NCBI GenBank assembly: GCA_026122225.1
Contig: JANEZZ010000303.1
Location: 255,501 to 319,500 of the forward strand
DNA from: Heloderma charlesbogerti
Taxonomy: Eukaryota; Chordata; Lepidosauria; Squamata; Helodermatidae
Direction of reading: 5' to 3'
DNA length: 64,000 bases
The notes beneath the pieces were generated by a model, which had not been told where the DNA came from, ran no database searches, and saw only the letters and a program-made list of their open reading frames with translations. Below are positions 21,569 through 31,730 of this stretch, in pieces; position 1 is the first letter of the stretch; each line of letters starts with the position of its first letter. The translations under genes and the position numbers were made by a program.

Positions 21569-22930
21569 CCCAAATCCAGTTGCTCTTATACAAGAGATAG
21601 TTCAATTAATGTTTCTATATAAGGGGTGCACACAACTTCATCCACATGTTGAAAGGACTGTGTGGGTTAGATCCACCACCACCACCCCCTCCGCTGCAGC
21701 CACACACCACTCCCACCTTCCCTGACGTCCATACATTTTGCAGATATCAGAAAGAGTTCTATGTGCATACATAAATAAAACTCTTTCCAACATCCACTGA
21801 GAGTGCGGGCATCAGATTAGGCAGTGTGTGGCCATAGTGGAGGGAGTTGTGTGCACACCCCTTTTGTGTTTCAGTGTCAGTGGTATCAATAGAGCAAAAC
21901 CCATCTATGTTTGGAATACAAAGAATCTCAGTAGGAGCTTCTGTTCATGCAGCAGAGCCTCTAAAGCAGGCCCTTTAGAAGCTCCCCTATGCACCCAATA
22001 AATTACTACCAAAAGAAAAGAGACCATTGCAGTGGGTAGCCTCCAGTATGGAAGAAAGATCTGGATTTGGAAAAGAAAACTATATACTCTGAAGTGCTTG
22101 GATATGGTCATGAGGCCGGTTGTTTGGCCGATACCAATGGCCATTGAGTCTGGGCAAAGCCTATGGAGACGTAAGCTATTTCTTTTGTTGTCTTCCTTTC
22201 ACTTCTTTCCTTTCTCTTCATTCTGGTATCTCTGCTCTTTCTTAACTTCCTTCCTAAGAACCATTCACTATATGTTGTGTATGGAGGGGGGGAGGGGACA
22301 CTAGTACCAATCATTGCCAATCATTAGAAATGAAGTGAGAATATTTAAATATTCTCCATATATAAATGTCATTTAGCAGTTGGAATCACTTCCTCTATAT
22401 GTTATAGTGCTAAAGGAGTGAACAGAGCAGCAGGGGAGGTTAACAGATGTTTCCACAAGAGAAGAGACACACTAAAGGAACTCAGTGAAGCAGCCATAAG
22501 AGATGAAATAGCTGCTTTGCTGAGCACACTCCTGAAAGTGGAAAAGATGACCTTCAAGGGATGCAATTCAGTGAAGCAATTGGAAGAGATGGGATGCTAC
22601 AATAAAGCTAGAAGCAGCCCTTAACCATCATGTTCATTTAACATATAGCATTAATTGTATTCTATTGTATGTACAGAACCGGAGTCCTTAAAAAATCACA
22701 GACCTACTCATTTATTATTAATATGTATATCCTGACTTTTCCTGAATCATGCCCAGGGTGGCTAACAACAGTAATAGATACAAAAATCATAATAAAAATG
22801 ATTGAAATTGAAATTGCAAAATATTAAGTTCAAAAGTAATATTAAGTTCAAAATATTAAGTTCAAAAGTAAAAGCCAATAAACAAACGGGGTTTAAACAT
22901 AACCAAAGGCCAGATAAAATATTAATAATA
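21569..22930. other. mostly unassigned; LINE-tail remnant and AT repeat near 22690-22880
   Basis: Bases 22708-22760 (TTTATTATTAATATG... CCCAGGGTGGC) look like an inverted L2/SINE 3' tail. At 22818-22875 the unit ATTAAGTTCAAAA(GTAAT) repeats about three times. No gene recognised. Confidence 0.45.
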
Positions 22931-23168
22931 TGAACAGTATTTGTTTCAAAGGTGGTGGATTGCACTCCACAGAACTAAACAGACTCTGCTTAATAAACAA
23001 CCTCCAAGTTTTATTTTAAACAAAGGCCCTTCTACAGAGCTCTCTTAGGCTGTGGGCTCTCTCTCCTTAGGGCAGAAGCAGTGGGTATTGCCCTCAACTA
23101 CTTCCTTGCTCCTCCCAGGAAGCACACGGCATCCAGTCGAAATCCAGCAGTTCTTTCATATTGTTACA
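22931..23168 (-). mobile_element. Ty3/gypsy long terminal repeat (3' LTR)
   Basis: On the minus strand it begins TGTAACAATAT right after a purine tract (AAAAGAGAAGGCA, 23169-23181) and ends ATACTGTTCA. That gives TG...CA ends with short inverted termini and a length of 238 bp. An AATAAA signal is present (complement of 23010-23015). The 5' LTR was not found within the window. Confidence 0.72.
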
Positions 23169-24430
23169 TGCCTTCTCTTTTGAGTAAGAAAAAACTAAAA
23201 TAAAAAAACTAGAACTTTACACATAGTCTTTCAAGTATGCAGGTCTCTTAATAACTCACCCACTTTGAGTGTGTCTGGGTTTAGTGATGACATCCTTCAG
23301 CTGCCATCCTTTATTCTGCTCCCCTCTAGACTCTGGGTGTGTTCGTGATATAGTCTGTTCTTCTGGACTATCCTCTGTAGTTTCTCTGCCCTAGTCAGCA
23401 TATGGTAAGGATTCCCTGCTTGCCTCATCCCACAGGATCGTCTGGTGGTTACATGCTTGTCACTCATTCAAATTCATGGCATCACCTGTACCTAACATGA
23501 TTGTGAGTTATCATGTTGAATTATGGTTGCCTTGTGCCAGACTCTGTCCTGTTTTGTTAGGAGCTGGACTCTCACTGTGTCCTCTGGCTCAAAGTCTGGA
23601 AGATCTCGTTGATTGGTTGTAATACAGGGTGTATCTCTGTTGCTACTCTCTCCTGAGTTCACCAAGGGATGCTCCTGGCTCTTGTTGGTAAAAGTGTCCC
23701 CACTTAGCCCCCACTTGTTGGTAAAAGTGTCTTTGAGTTATTAACCTTTGTGCTGGACTTCAGTTTAGGCCTCGGGATGGAGTGTTCTGATGATCTAGAA
23801 GTGCTAGATATGGGTCTTCTCCTAATGCTTTTGCTTTTCTTAAAGGTTTCTTAGCTGTTTTTACTGCGGATTTTACTTTGCCATTACTTTGAGTATACCC
23901 AAGTGATGAAGTGGCATGTTCAAAATCCCAGTCCTTGCTGAATTTCTGGAATTCTGAATGCATCATTGCATACAATGCATCATCATGCATTGTAGACAAT
24001 TTGGTGCACAGAGTAAGGGTTTTTTCCATATATTTTCCAGAGGTTTGTGGTCAGTCTGGACATCTATTGTGCATCCATATGAGCACTGCTGAAATTCCTC
24101 CAATCCAAAAAGATATTGCAAGTACTTCTTTTTCAATGTGAGCATAGCCTTTTTCTGTTTTTGGTAAGGCTCTGCTCTGAGATGCAACTGGTTGTCCTCC
24201 TTGAAGCATGGTTGTCCCTAGACCTGTTTCTGATGCATCACACTGAAGCATTAACGGCTCTTCTGGGTTGTAATACTTCAAGATGAGGGATGTTGCAATC
24301 ATCTCCTTTACCTTTTGGAAAGCATCTTCATGTTGCTCCGTCCACTCTCACAATGTCTCTCTGTGTGTCGACTGCCTCAGGACCTCACAATTCTCTGAGA
24401 GAAGTTTACAAAACTTAACTAGCCTCCCTA
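23169..24430 (-). pseudogene. Ty3/gypsy pol remnant: RNase H and integrase
   Basis: Minus-strand frames run in pol order. First is an RNase H region (24051-24302: LKYYNPEEPLMLQCDASETG, EKGYAHIEKEVLAI; then QTDHKPLENIWKKP, 23963-24187). The C-terminal integrase core follows (23760-24029: FEHATSSLGYTQSNGKVKSA, DPYLALLDHQNTPS), where the expected core glutamate position reads lysine (GKVKSA). The integrase N-terminal zinc-binding and first catalytic aspartate regions are missing, so a large internal deletion joins RNase H to integrase. The C-terminal tail continues to the purine tract before the LTR. These domains copy and insert the element. This copy is inactive. Confidence 0.85.
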
Positions 24431-24798
24431 GCTGGTTTCCGTTTCAGATATATTTAAAGAAATATTTATTGCTGGCTGTGATGTTATTAGAGATATGCTC
24501 CTCAAAATGCTTTTTTTGCATCTCTTATTGTCTGCTTGCATCTCCTTTGTGCAAGCTTTTGTTTTCCTCATTTGGGCAAGACTTCCATTTTCTGAAAGAT
24601 GCCTTCTTTTCTCTAACTGCTTCCTTGACGCTGCTCGTTAACCACCCTGGTGACCTCTTCGACTTTGTACTGCCTTTCCTGACCTGTGGTATACATTCTA
24701 GCTGAGCTTCTATTATTGTGGTTTTGAATAACCTCCGAACATTTTGAGGGTATTTAACCATCTGAACTCCCCCTTTCAACTCCCTTATTACCAGTTCC
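24420..24798 (-). mobile_element. CR1-clade LINE ORF2 fragment (linker after endonuclease), part 1
   Basis: The minus strand encodes PGWLTSSVKEAVREKKASF followed by an HFEEHISNNITASNKYFFKY stretch, which belongs between endonuclease and reverse transcriptase of CR1 ORF2. The same region recurs at 29850-29990. It is continuous with 26232-26395 once the hAT-like unit C is removed. Neither CR1 end is present, so how it came to lie within the gypsy element is unclear. Confidence 0.75.
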
Positions 24799-24806
24799 CT
24801 CATTTT
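24799..24806 (+). repeat. 8-bp target duplication of hAT-like unit C (left)
   Basis: CTCATTTT, identical with 26224-26231. Confidence 0.92.
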
Positions 24807-25161
24807 TAGGGATGTCAGAGAATTTCGCCACGAATCTCGGGGAGGCCGAATGCCAGCGCATTCGGCCCCCCGAAATCGGTGGTGGAACGGTCTGCCCCCC
24901 CCGCGATGGGACTTACCTTGGGCAGATCTTCCTGGCGGCGGCGGCTCCAGCGTCAGGGCGGCGGCGGGGTGGCAGCAGCGGTGGCAGCAGCGGCCGGTCT
25001 TCTGACCAGCTGCCGCCACCGCCATTTCCAGTAAAAAAAAACAAAAAAACGTGATAGGCTACGTAAAGATTTACGTAGCCTATCACGGCTAGATTTTTAA
25101 AAAACACCGTGATAGGCTACGTAAATGTTTACATAGCCTATCATGGCTGATTTAAAAGAAA

Positions 25162-25169
25162 AAAAAAAC
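25162..25169 (+). repeat. 8-bp target duplication of nested unit C' (left)
   Basis: AAAAAAAC, identical with 25678-25685. The low complexity of this target makes it weaker evidence than the others, but it sits exactly at both termini. Confidence 0.75.
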
Positions 25170-25677
25170 TAGGGATGGGGGAGAATTTCTCCCCGAAACT
25201 TCGGGGGGCCGAGTGCCAACGTATTCGGCCCCCCAAAGTAGTTTCGGGGAGAAATTCTCCGCACCCCCCGCCCCCGGGATGGGACTTACCTTTCCCGAAT
25301 GTCCCTCCCGGCGGCGGGTCCTGGCGGCGGTTCGGCAGGTCTTTGTCAGGGGCGGAGGCGGCAGCCGGTCTTTCGACCGGCTGCCGCCGCCACCATTCCA
25401 ATAAAAGTAAAAAAAAAACAAAAACCCGTGATAGGCTACGTGACGATTAACGTAGCCTATCACGGCTGACTTTGCAGATCTAGCCGTGATAGGCTATGTA
25501 AATCGTCACGTAGCCTATCACGGGGGCGTTGTTTTTTTTTTTAACTTTTTATTTTGCGGCCGGGCGAGGCGGGAAGCCTCCCCCCCCCGGCCTGAACTTC
25601 GGGGGGAGCAGCGAAGCACCTCCCCCCCACCGCGAAGCAAGCTGTGAGACCAGGTAAGTGGCTTTCGTGCACCCCTA
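25170..25677 (+). mobile_element. hAT-like element unit C', nested in unit C
   Basis: The termini are TAGGGATGGGGGAG and GTGCACCCCTA. An 8-bp duplication AAAAAAAC flanks it. It begins with a GAGAATTTCTCCCCGAAAC hairpin paired with GTTTCGGGGAGAAATTCTCC about 60 bp on. It has GTGATAGGCTACGT hairpins at about 25427-25465 and 25482-25521, and outward splice donors (minus strand about 25285; CCAGGTAAGTGG at about 25651). It is shorter and diverged from the other units, so it represents a subfamily. It lies in the A-rich spacer of unit C's palindrome arm. Confidence 0.85.
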
Positions 25678-25689
25678 AAAAAAACACGT

Positions 25690-25936
25690 GTACGCAAATG
25701 GTGACGCCCATGGGCGCTGCCATTTGCGTTCCTTATTTTGGCACATCTTAGTCTATGTAAACATTTACATAGACTAAGATGGCGAAAATAAGGGAAACGC
25801 AAATAGCGTAGATGCTACGCTATTTGCGTTCCCCTTATTTTCGCTGTCTTAGTCTACGTAAATGTTTACGTAGACTAAGACGTGCCAAAATAAGGAACGC
25901 AAATGGCGGCGCCCATGGGCGCCGCCATTTGCGTAC
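25690..25936. repeat. core palindrome of unit C
   Basis: The axis is at about 25813 in AGCGTAG-ATG-CTACGCT. With the nested C' element removed, symmetry extends outward to the GATAGGCTACGTAAA hairpins at about 25109-25150 and 25962-26005. Arms share the module order of unit A. Confidence 0.85.
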
Positions 25937-26223
25937 GCGCGTTGTTGTTTTTTTAAATCAGCCATGATAGGCTACGTAAACATTTACGTAGCCTATCATG
26001 GCTGACTGCAGGGACGCAAACAGCGGCGGCTACGACCGCCGCCATTTGCGTCCCTGCTAGCCAGTCGCCGGATGTCCGGCTGCTGGTGGAGGCGGCCGGC
26101 GGCTCCGCAGAATCCCTGCGGAGCGGAGCCGGCCAGCCAGAATTTTGGGGGGAGGGACGGAGCGCCTCCCTCCCCACCTTGAATCAATTTCGCTAAAAGG
26201 TAAGTGACTTTCTTACATCCCTA

Positions 26224-26231
26224 CTCATTTT
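26224..26231 (+). repeat. 8-bp target duplication of unit C (right)
   Basis: CTCATTTT, identical with 24799-24806. Confidence 0.92.
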
Positions 26232-26395
26232 AGAGAAATTTCCTCTTTTGAAGTCAAATGTGACTGTGTTGGACTTGCTTGGCAGTTTCCATACATATAT
26301 ACATACATACATATAATCTGATAGCACTGTGGTCACTGTTTCCAGTTGGTTCAACAACATTTACATCTCGTACTAGGTCCTGAGTTTATCTGAGT
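26232..26395 (-). mobile_element. CR1-clade LINE ORF2 fragment, part 2 (end of endonuclease)
   Basis: The minus strand reads VNVVEPTGNSDHSAIRLYV. The SDH motif is the last catalytic block of AP-type LINE endonucleases. Further along it runs into LTSKEEISLK, where unit C inserted. It joins in order with 24420-24798. Confidence 0.75.
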
Positions 26396-26690
26396 TTGTC
26401 CCTATTGAATTTGATATTCCTTCCTCTGCATCTTTTCAGAAATGCTATTAGTTCATTATCATGGTCCTCCTGTTCTTGCCGCATGTCATCACCCTCTCCC
26501 ACTATCAGTACATCATCAGCGATTGCCCAAATTCCTTCCCGACCTTCCAAGGCTTGTGCCAACCAGTTTTGAAATTCCTTGGGGGGAAGACCTAACAGTG
26601 GTTCTGCTTTCTGGTCATCTACAACCACAAACTCTAGCCTGTATTTCTTGTTTGTCCTTCGGTTAGAAATTTTGAGTTTTCACACTGGTT
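26396..26690 (-). pseudogene. Ty3/gypsy pol remnant: protease tail fused to reverse transcriptase
   Basis: The minus strand encodes EFVVVDDQKAEPLLG-like residues (end of the aspartic protease) running directly into KEFQNWLAQALEGREGIW and IADDVLIVGEGDD. The latter contains the RT catalytic ADD in the gypsy form IADD, followed by RGRNIKFNRDKLR. The normal protease-to-RT linker and RT motifs 1-3 are missing, so a deletion joins them. It is collinear with the RNase H and integrase remnants at 23169-24430 and belongs to the same element. Confidence 0.82.
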
Positions 26691-26924
26691 TTGATGTAGT
26701 TTGATTATATGTTCTTAAATACATTCTTAAATGCATAACACCATATATCTGACATTCAATAAACAGGAAACCTATGCCATGTGTTGAAAACTAATTTTGG
26801 AGTCTGAAGAACTGTCTGGATTAGGAATCAAGATTCATTCGTACTCTCTTATTTGGTTTAAGACAATCTATTTAAACTGATGCACCTATTATTTTGGAGT
26901 TCCTTGGTTGAAAACAGCATGATT
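26691..26924. other. unassigned sequence
   Basis: AT-rich. The 5' part of the gypsy element would be expected here but is not recognisable. Confidence 0.35.
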
Positions 26925-27360
26925 TAGAACAGGTGTGGGCAGAAAATAGATCTATCCTGATGTTTTGGATGTCAACTCCACTCTAGCCACTACACCACAC
27001 TGGCTCACACTGACAGCCAGTGTGATATAGTGGCTAGAGTGTTGGACTGGCAGTTGGGAGATCTGGGTTCTAGTCCCCACTCGGCCATGGAAGTTCATTG
27101 GGTGACTTTGGGCCAGTCACAGACCCTCAGCCCAACCTACCTCACAGGGTTGTTGTTGTGAGGATAAAATGAAGAGGAGGAAGATTATATATGCTGCCTT
27201 TGGTTCCTTAAGGAGGAAAAAAGGTGGGATATAAATGTAATAAATAAAAATAAAATAAATAACTCCCAGCATTCCTGATCACTGGCCATGCTGGCAGGGG
27301 CTCCTACAAGTTGAACACCAAAACATCTGGAGATCTACATTCTGCCCGCCTCTAGAACAG
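26925..27360. mobile_element. palindromic MITE-like repeat split by a SINE
   Basis: The left half (26933-26979: GTGGGCAGAAAATAGATC, GATGTTTTGGA) and right half (27261-27352: CCAAAACATCTGGAGATC, ATTCTGCCCGCC) are inverted copies. The right half adds an internal CACTGGCCATGCTGGC stretch. The 8-mer TAGAACAG flanks both ends (26925-26932, 27353-27360), consistent with a hAT-size duplication. A related half copy follows at 27361-27425 (CCTTCCCCAACTTGG, CTCCAGATGTG). Confidence 0.68.
26980..27260 (+). mobile_element. CORE-SINE (MIR-like) with inverted 5' head
   Basis: The body at 27015-27245 has a tRNA-like head (TAGTGGCTAGAGTGTTGGAC; box B GGGTTCTAGTCCC). Next comes the CORE region (GGGTGACTTTGGGCCAGTCA, CTCACAGGGTTGTTG, GAGGATAAAAT) and an L2-like tail ending in AATAAAT repeats. 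Before it, 26979-27005 is an inverted copy of the first 27 bases (25 of 27 match) separated by 9 bp. AACTCC flanks both sides. It was transcribed by RNA polymerase III and mobilised by an L2-type LINE. Confidence 0.85.
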
Positions 27361-27599
27361 CCTTCCCCAACTTGGCTCCCTCCAGATGTGTTAGACTGCA
27401 ACTCTCAGCATTAGAAGATGCTCTAAAACAGAGAGAAGTAGGTGGCCCTAAGTTGTTTATCATCAGTTTTACACAACCACACAATCACCTCTGCATATCA
27501 CATATTTCGTCATGTCCGCATGGTTTATCTGCTTTAGGAAAATGAAAATTTCACTTGCACTTTCTGCCTCCTTAGGGAGAATGTGGCATTAAGGCTTGT

Positions 27600-28601
27600 G
27601 AGCCTTAACTCATAAATTCCTTGCTTTTTGGTGCTTGGTTGAATGCTTTAACGTTGTTTTGTAAACCGTAGATTTATTGTTTATTGAATAATGCTCTATA
27701 TTCAATTTCTCTACACTGTGAATTATTTTATACACCTCTTCCATGTCTCCCCTTGCTCGCCTTTTTTCTAAGCTAAGTAGCGCCAAATGTTGTAACCTTT
27801 TCTCATAGGAGAGTTGCTCCAGTCCCCTTTTCCACAACTTTTCCAGCATTACAATATCCTTTTTGTATTCAGCATTATATTCAGTACTGTATACAAAATT
27901 CTGTTCCAAATGTGAACACAGTATTCCAAGGATAGTCACATCATAGATTTGTATATCGCTATTATGATATTGACAGTTTCATTTTCAATTCCGTTCCTAA
28001 CGATCCCCAACATGGAATTTGTCTGTTCCCTACCACCAACACACTGTCTCAGCGTTTTCATCAAGCTATCTATCACAACCTCAACATCTCTTTCTTGGTC
28101 AATCACTGCCAGTGCAGACCTCACCAACATATATGTGAAGTTCGGATTTTTTACCCCAGTATGCATCACTGTACACTTGCTTACGTTGAACTACATTTGC
28201 CATTTTAATGTCTGTTCCCCCAGTTTGGAGAGACGTTATAGAAATCTTCTCAATCCCTTTTTGCTTTAACCACCCTAAATAATTTGGTATCATCAGCAAA
28301 CCTGGCCACCACAGTGGTCACCGCTAACTCCAGATCATTTATGAACAAGTTAAAAAACACCAGTCCCAATACACCCAAGTGTATCCATCCCTCCATTGTG
28401 AGAATGACCATTTATTCCTACTCTGTGCTTTCTGTTCTTTAACCAGTTACCTAATCATAAGAGGACCTCTGCTCTTATTCTATGACCACTAAGTTTGCTC
28501 AGGAGGCTTGGTGAGGGACTTTGTCAAAAGCCTTTTGAAAGTTTAAGTAAACGATGTCCACCGGATCTTCCCTATCCATGTTTATTGACACTCTTACAAA
28601 A
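27600..28601 (-). mobile_element. CR1-clade LINE ORF2, 3' part of a split copy (copy 3)
   Basis: The minus strand carries the reverse transcriptase core: FADDTKL (complement of 28280-28300) is the catalytic motif. VIDQERDVEVVIDSLM and GIENETVNIIIAIYKSMM follow, then the C-terminal LSLEKRRARGDMEEVYKI block (27610-27939). Frames are broken in several places. The upstream half of the same element continues at 29329-30000. The 3' UTR and octamer tail found in copies 1 and 2 are missing. Confidence 0.82.
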
Positions 28602-29328
28602 CCTCTAAGGGTGTTTCTGCATTAAGCAAAAAAACCTGCAAAACCCCACATCCTTTCCGGAGCTTCCTGCTTTCAGTTTCTTTGCAGGATTAGGAAGGGC
28701 TCCTTTACACAGCATGTGTGCAAAGGGGGTGGGGAAGGCTTGTTTTCGTAGCTTAACTTCTGCTGTACTGTTTTCTAGCAGCCCCAGGAAACCTCTGACT
28801 TACTTCTGACATAAAATGTAAGATTGTGCTGTAAGACTGCAGCCCTTGGAACACTTACTTGGGAGTAAGCCCCATTGAACTTAATGGGGTGCTCTGAATC
28901 AACAGAGGATGTTGCTCCTGAGCTTGGTGGGGTTAGGGATCAGATGCGTCTCCCTTCGTTGAAGGCATTTTACCCTTTTCCCCTCCAATTGAGAAATGCT
29001 GAGGCAGGAGTTGCAATCAGCAAGTGATTCTTACCCTCCCACCTGTCAAATCTCATCCTGACCACACCCCCAACAACTGAAAATAAAACACAGCAGGCAG
29101 ACACAGCAGCTTCTACCACTATTGGAGAATTTCATGGGGCGGTCATGGCACTCCTGTTCCATGGGCTGGAAAAAAATAAATTTATTTTGTGTTTGGGGAA
29201 AACACAAGATAGGCTGGGAAAATGGAGGGTACCCTGGAGGGTAACAGCATCATCTAAAGAGCCTGCAAACTTCCGAGAGAGAGCCATCTCAATAGCAGGA
29301 TAAAAGCTCCATGTGATGAACCCCTAAG
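28602..29328. mobile_element. 0.7-kb insertion splitting CR1 copy 3
   Basis: CCTCTAAG (28602-28609) and CCCCTAAG (29321-29328) bracket the insertion (7/8), and CR1 sequence resumes directly afterwards. No protein frame. It includes a short palindromic repeat core (28832-28890). Its end (29125-29230: GGTCATGGCACTCC, GGAAAACACAAGATAGG) resembles 10490-10600. Terminal inverted repeats are weak. A non-autonomous DNA transposon is the best guess. Confidence 0.55.
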
Positions 29329-30000
29329 TTAGAGAGACAGGACATACCTTTGAAAAAGTCATGCTGATTCCTTTTCAGCAGACATGTTCTTCTATATGCT
29401 CGATAATTTTATCTTTGATAATGTTTTCCATCAAGTTTCCTGGAACAGATATTAAGCTGGCTGGCCTGCTATTTTCTGGATCCCCAATGGATCCCTTTTG
29501 AAAAACTGGTATTACATTGGCCACTCTCCAGTCCTCTAGTACAGAAGCTTTATCTTAGAAACATGTTACATATTTTTGTTAGATCAATATTTTCACATTT
29601 GAGTTCTTTAAGAACTCTCAGATGGGTACCATCTGGACCAAGTGATTTGTTTGTTTTCAGTCAATAAGATCTCAAACTTCATCTCTATTGTCACCACAAT
29701 TTGCCTCAGTTTCTCAGATTCTCTTCTTGAAAATATCCATTCAGGCACGGGGATCTGCCCTACATCTTCTGCAGTAAAGATATTTGCAAATAATTCATTC
29801 ACCTTCTCTGCAATCTCTTTATTCTTCTTCAGTACTCCCTTATCATCCAGTGGTCCAACTGCCTCCCTAGCCAATGTCCTGCTTCTCAAGGAAGACTTCT
29901 TTTATGTAATAGCTTCCTTGACATTGCTTATTAACCATGCTAATGATCTTGTGAACTTTGTGCTACCATCCCTATCTGTATTATGCATTTTCAGAGGCCA
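29329..30000 (-). mobile_element. CR1-clade LINE ORF2, 5' part of split copy 3
   Basis: The minus strand encodes SRTLAREAVGPLDDKGVL, VNELFANIFTAEDVGQIP and PENSRPASLISVPGNLME, then IIEHIEEHV. These are the linker and first RT motifs of CR1 ORF2. It joins the catalytic half at 27600-28601 across the insertion. Several frameshifts and stops are present. Confidence 0.82.
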
Positions 30001-30080
30001 TCCCACATAGATTGCATGGCAATAGTCCAATCAGGATGTAACTAAATGGTGAATCATCATTCCCAGATCTTCTCAGCTAT
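30001..30080 (-). mobile_element. L2-clade LINE fragment
   Basis: The plus strand reads GATTGCATGGCAATAGTCCA, matching the inverse of the L2 ORF C-terminal region (compare 51005-51075 of the large L2 copy). Short and diverged. Confidence 0.5.
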
Positions 30081-30164
30081 ACTTACTACCAGTCTGAGAC
30101 AAGTTATTTTATAAAAGTCCACACAGCAGATGCATTTCCTGGCGGGTGTTTCCACCAGCAATTT

Positions 30165-31335
30165 ACTCCGAGCCAGCTGCGTGCTGAGGTCATTAGGGAT
30201 ACATGATGTCGTGGCCATCAAGCAGCAACCCTGGAGCTTATCAGGAAAAAAATGGATTTCCTGAGACTGCTTAAAGTGTGATTGTTTTCCTTAAGTTGGG
30301 TTCTCCCGGGTATAGTTGTTGTATGCCCAACCCCTGCATTTAGCTCAGATATGCTAGCCCTGCCCAGGAGTGTGCCTTTCACCATGACCCCAGTCAAGGG
30401 GTGTTTCCTCTCATTGTGCTGAATGAGGTTTGCCCTCTCAATGACCACAGAAATAACAGAGAAGCCCCTCAATTGACATGGCACATATCAAGGCCCAATT
30501 CCTTAAATGCGATTAAGCCCGATCTCAAAGCTCCGATCCATTGCCTTAGGACGCAATTCCTTCACAGCTTCCTTATAGAGATCCTGTGAGTTAAAATGGG
30601 GGCTGGTTTTGGACTCTTTCCCACAACAAACCCATTGGTGTCTCCTCAGAAGTAACTCTCATTGTGGTCAATTAGACTTGCCTTTGAATGCCCATATCAG
30701 AACTTACGGAGATTTCCCCTCGATTGAAATGGCACACGTTAAAGCCCAATTCCTTAAGTGTGATTAAGAGATCAAGTGTGATCTTAAGGCTCCAGTTCAT
30801 TGCCTTAGGAAGTAAGTACTTCACAGTTTCATTATAAAGATCCTGCAGGTTGAAATGGAGGATGGTTTCCATCTTTGTGTTTTCCCTCGCTCTTTCTCAG
30901 CACAAGCATATGTGTGTCTACTCAGAAGTAACTCCCATTGTGGTCAGTGAGGCTTGCTCCTGAAATGCAGGTGCAACTGGACTTTCAGAGGAAAGGAGAA
31001 AGGGGGGAGAGGGGGGAAAGCCTCCCGTATTGGTTGACTAGCATAGCCCCTGCCAGTCAGATGACGTTCATTCCAACCACCCGCCCCCGAAAGAATGTTC
31101 TGTGAAGCGATTTTTACTGCTGCAGAGAATCTGCTCATGGAACCCTGCTCACAGCAAAGCCGATTCCTTTTAAAAAATCTGGTACACCTCCATTAGCTTC
31201 TCCTTCCGTTGTTGTGGAAACACGGCCCTGGAAAACTCCAAAGGAAGGGATTGATTCCTCAGAGGGAAAAGGGTAAATGATGCTTCCTCCTCTATTTCCA
31301 GACATCCTTAAAAAAAAAAAATTGGACACTGGCAG
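30165..31335. repeat. unidentified 1.2-kb interspersed repeat, copy X
   Basis: Aligns end to end with 59965-61110 (copy Y). It begins GAGGTCATTAGGGATACATGA and runs through CAAGGGGTGTTTC, CAGAAGTAACTC and AAAGCCCAATTCC. It ends near TTCCGTTGTTGTGGAAACAC. Internal units of about 250-280 bp start at GTCTCCTCAGAAGTAACT (30640) and GTCTACTCAGAAGTAACT (30915). Their core resembles the short palindromic repeat at 8990-9073. No protein frame. Confidence 0.72.
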
Positions 31336-31344
31336 CATATCCCC

Positions 31345-31730
31345 CTTAATCTTCTTTTCTCTAGACTAAGCAAACACAGTTCTTTCAGGTTTCCTCATAT
31401 TATTTGTCTCCCAGGACAATTTTAATCTTTGCAGTTCTTCTCTGAATTCATTCCAATGTATTATCATCCGTCTTGAGATCTGGTTCCCAGAACTAAAAGT
31501 ATTGCCGTGCCAGGAAGACTAGCAATATTATTTCCTGAGCCTTGGGAACAATATTCCTATTGACACAAAACTTAAATGGGACTGCTCTTTTGGCCACAGA
31601 ATCACAAAGTTGACTCAGATTCTGTTTGGTATTTCCTGTATAATTGCCAGATCTTCCAGAGCCCAAAATAAGCAACAAGGTCATTTCATCAAATGACACT
31701 ATTCAGGATGACATTGGTTTCCAAGATGAG
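31345..31730 (-). mobile_element. old CR1/L3-type LINE fragment
   Basis: The plus strand reads CTTCTTTTCTCTAGACTAAG, TTTCCTCATATTATTTGTCTC and CACAGAATCACAAAGTTGAC. These are inverse matches to the post-RT region of CR1/L3 ORF2. Strongly diverged. Confidence 0.55.

Larger units (their letters stand above)
24807..26223 (+). mobile_element. palindrome-packed hAT-like element, unit C
   Basis: The ends are TAGGGATGTCAGAG and TTACATCCCTA, with a perfect 8-bp duplication CTCATTTT on both sides: a clean hAT-type insertion into a CR1 fragment. The inside mirrors unit A: a GAATTTCGCC end hairpin, GTGATAGGCTACGTAAA hairpins at about 25050-25088 and 25109-25150, then the large palindrome centred near 25813, then CGCAAACAGCGGCGGC and GGCTCCGCAGAATCC hairpins. 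It is interrupted at 25170-25677 by a second family member. Splice-donor consensus faces outward at both ends (minus strand about 24916; AAGGTAAGTG about 26199). Confidence 0.92.

Noticed and set aside
27015..27090. tRNA gene at the CORE-SINE head (also 33456-33530 and the minus strand of 3410-3488)
   Set aside because: Box A and B-like stretches are present but no full cloverleaf or acceptor stem pairing is evident, and each continues directly into a SINE body.
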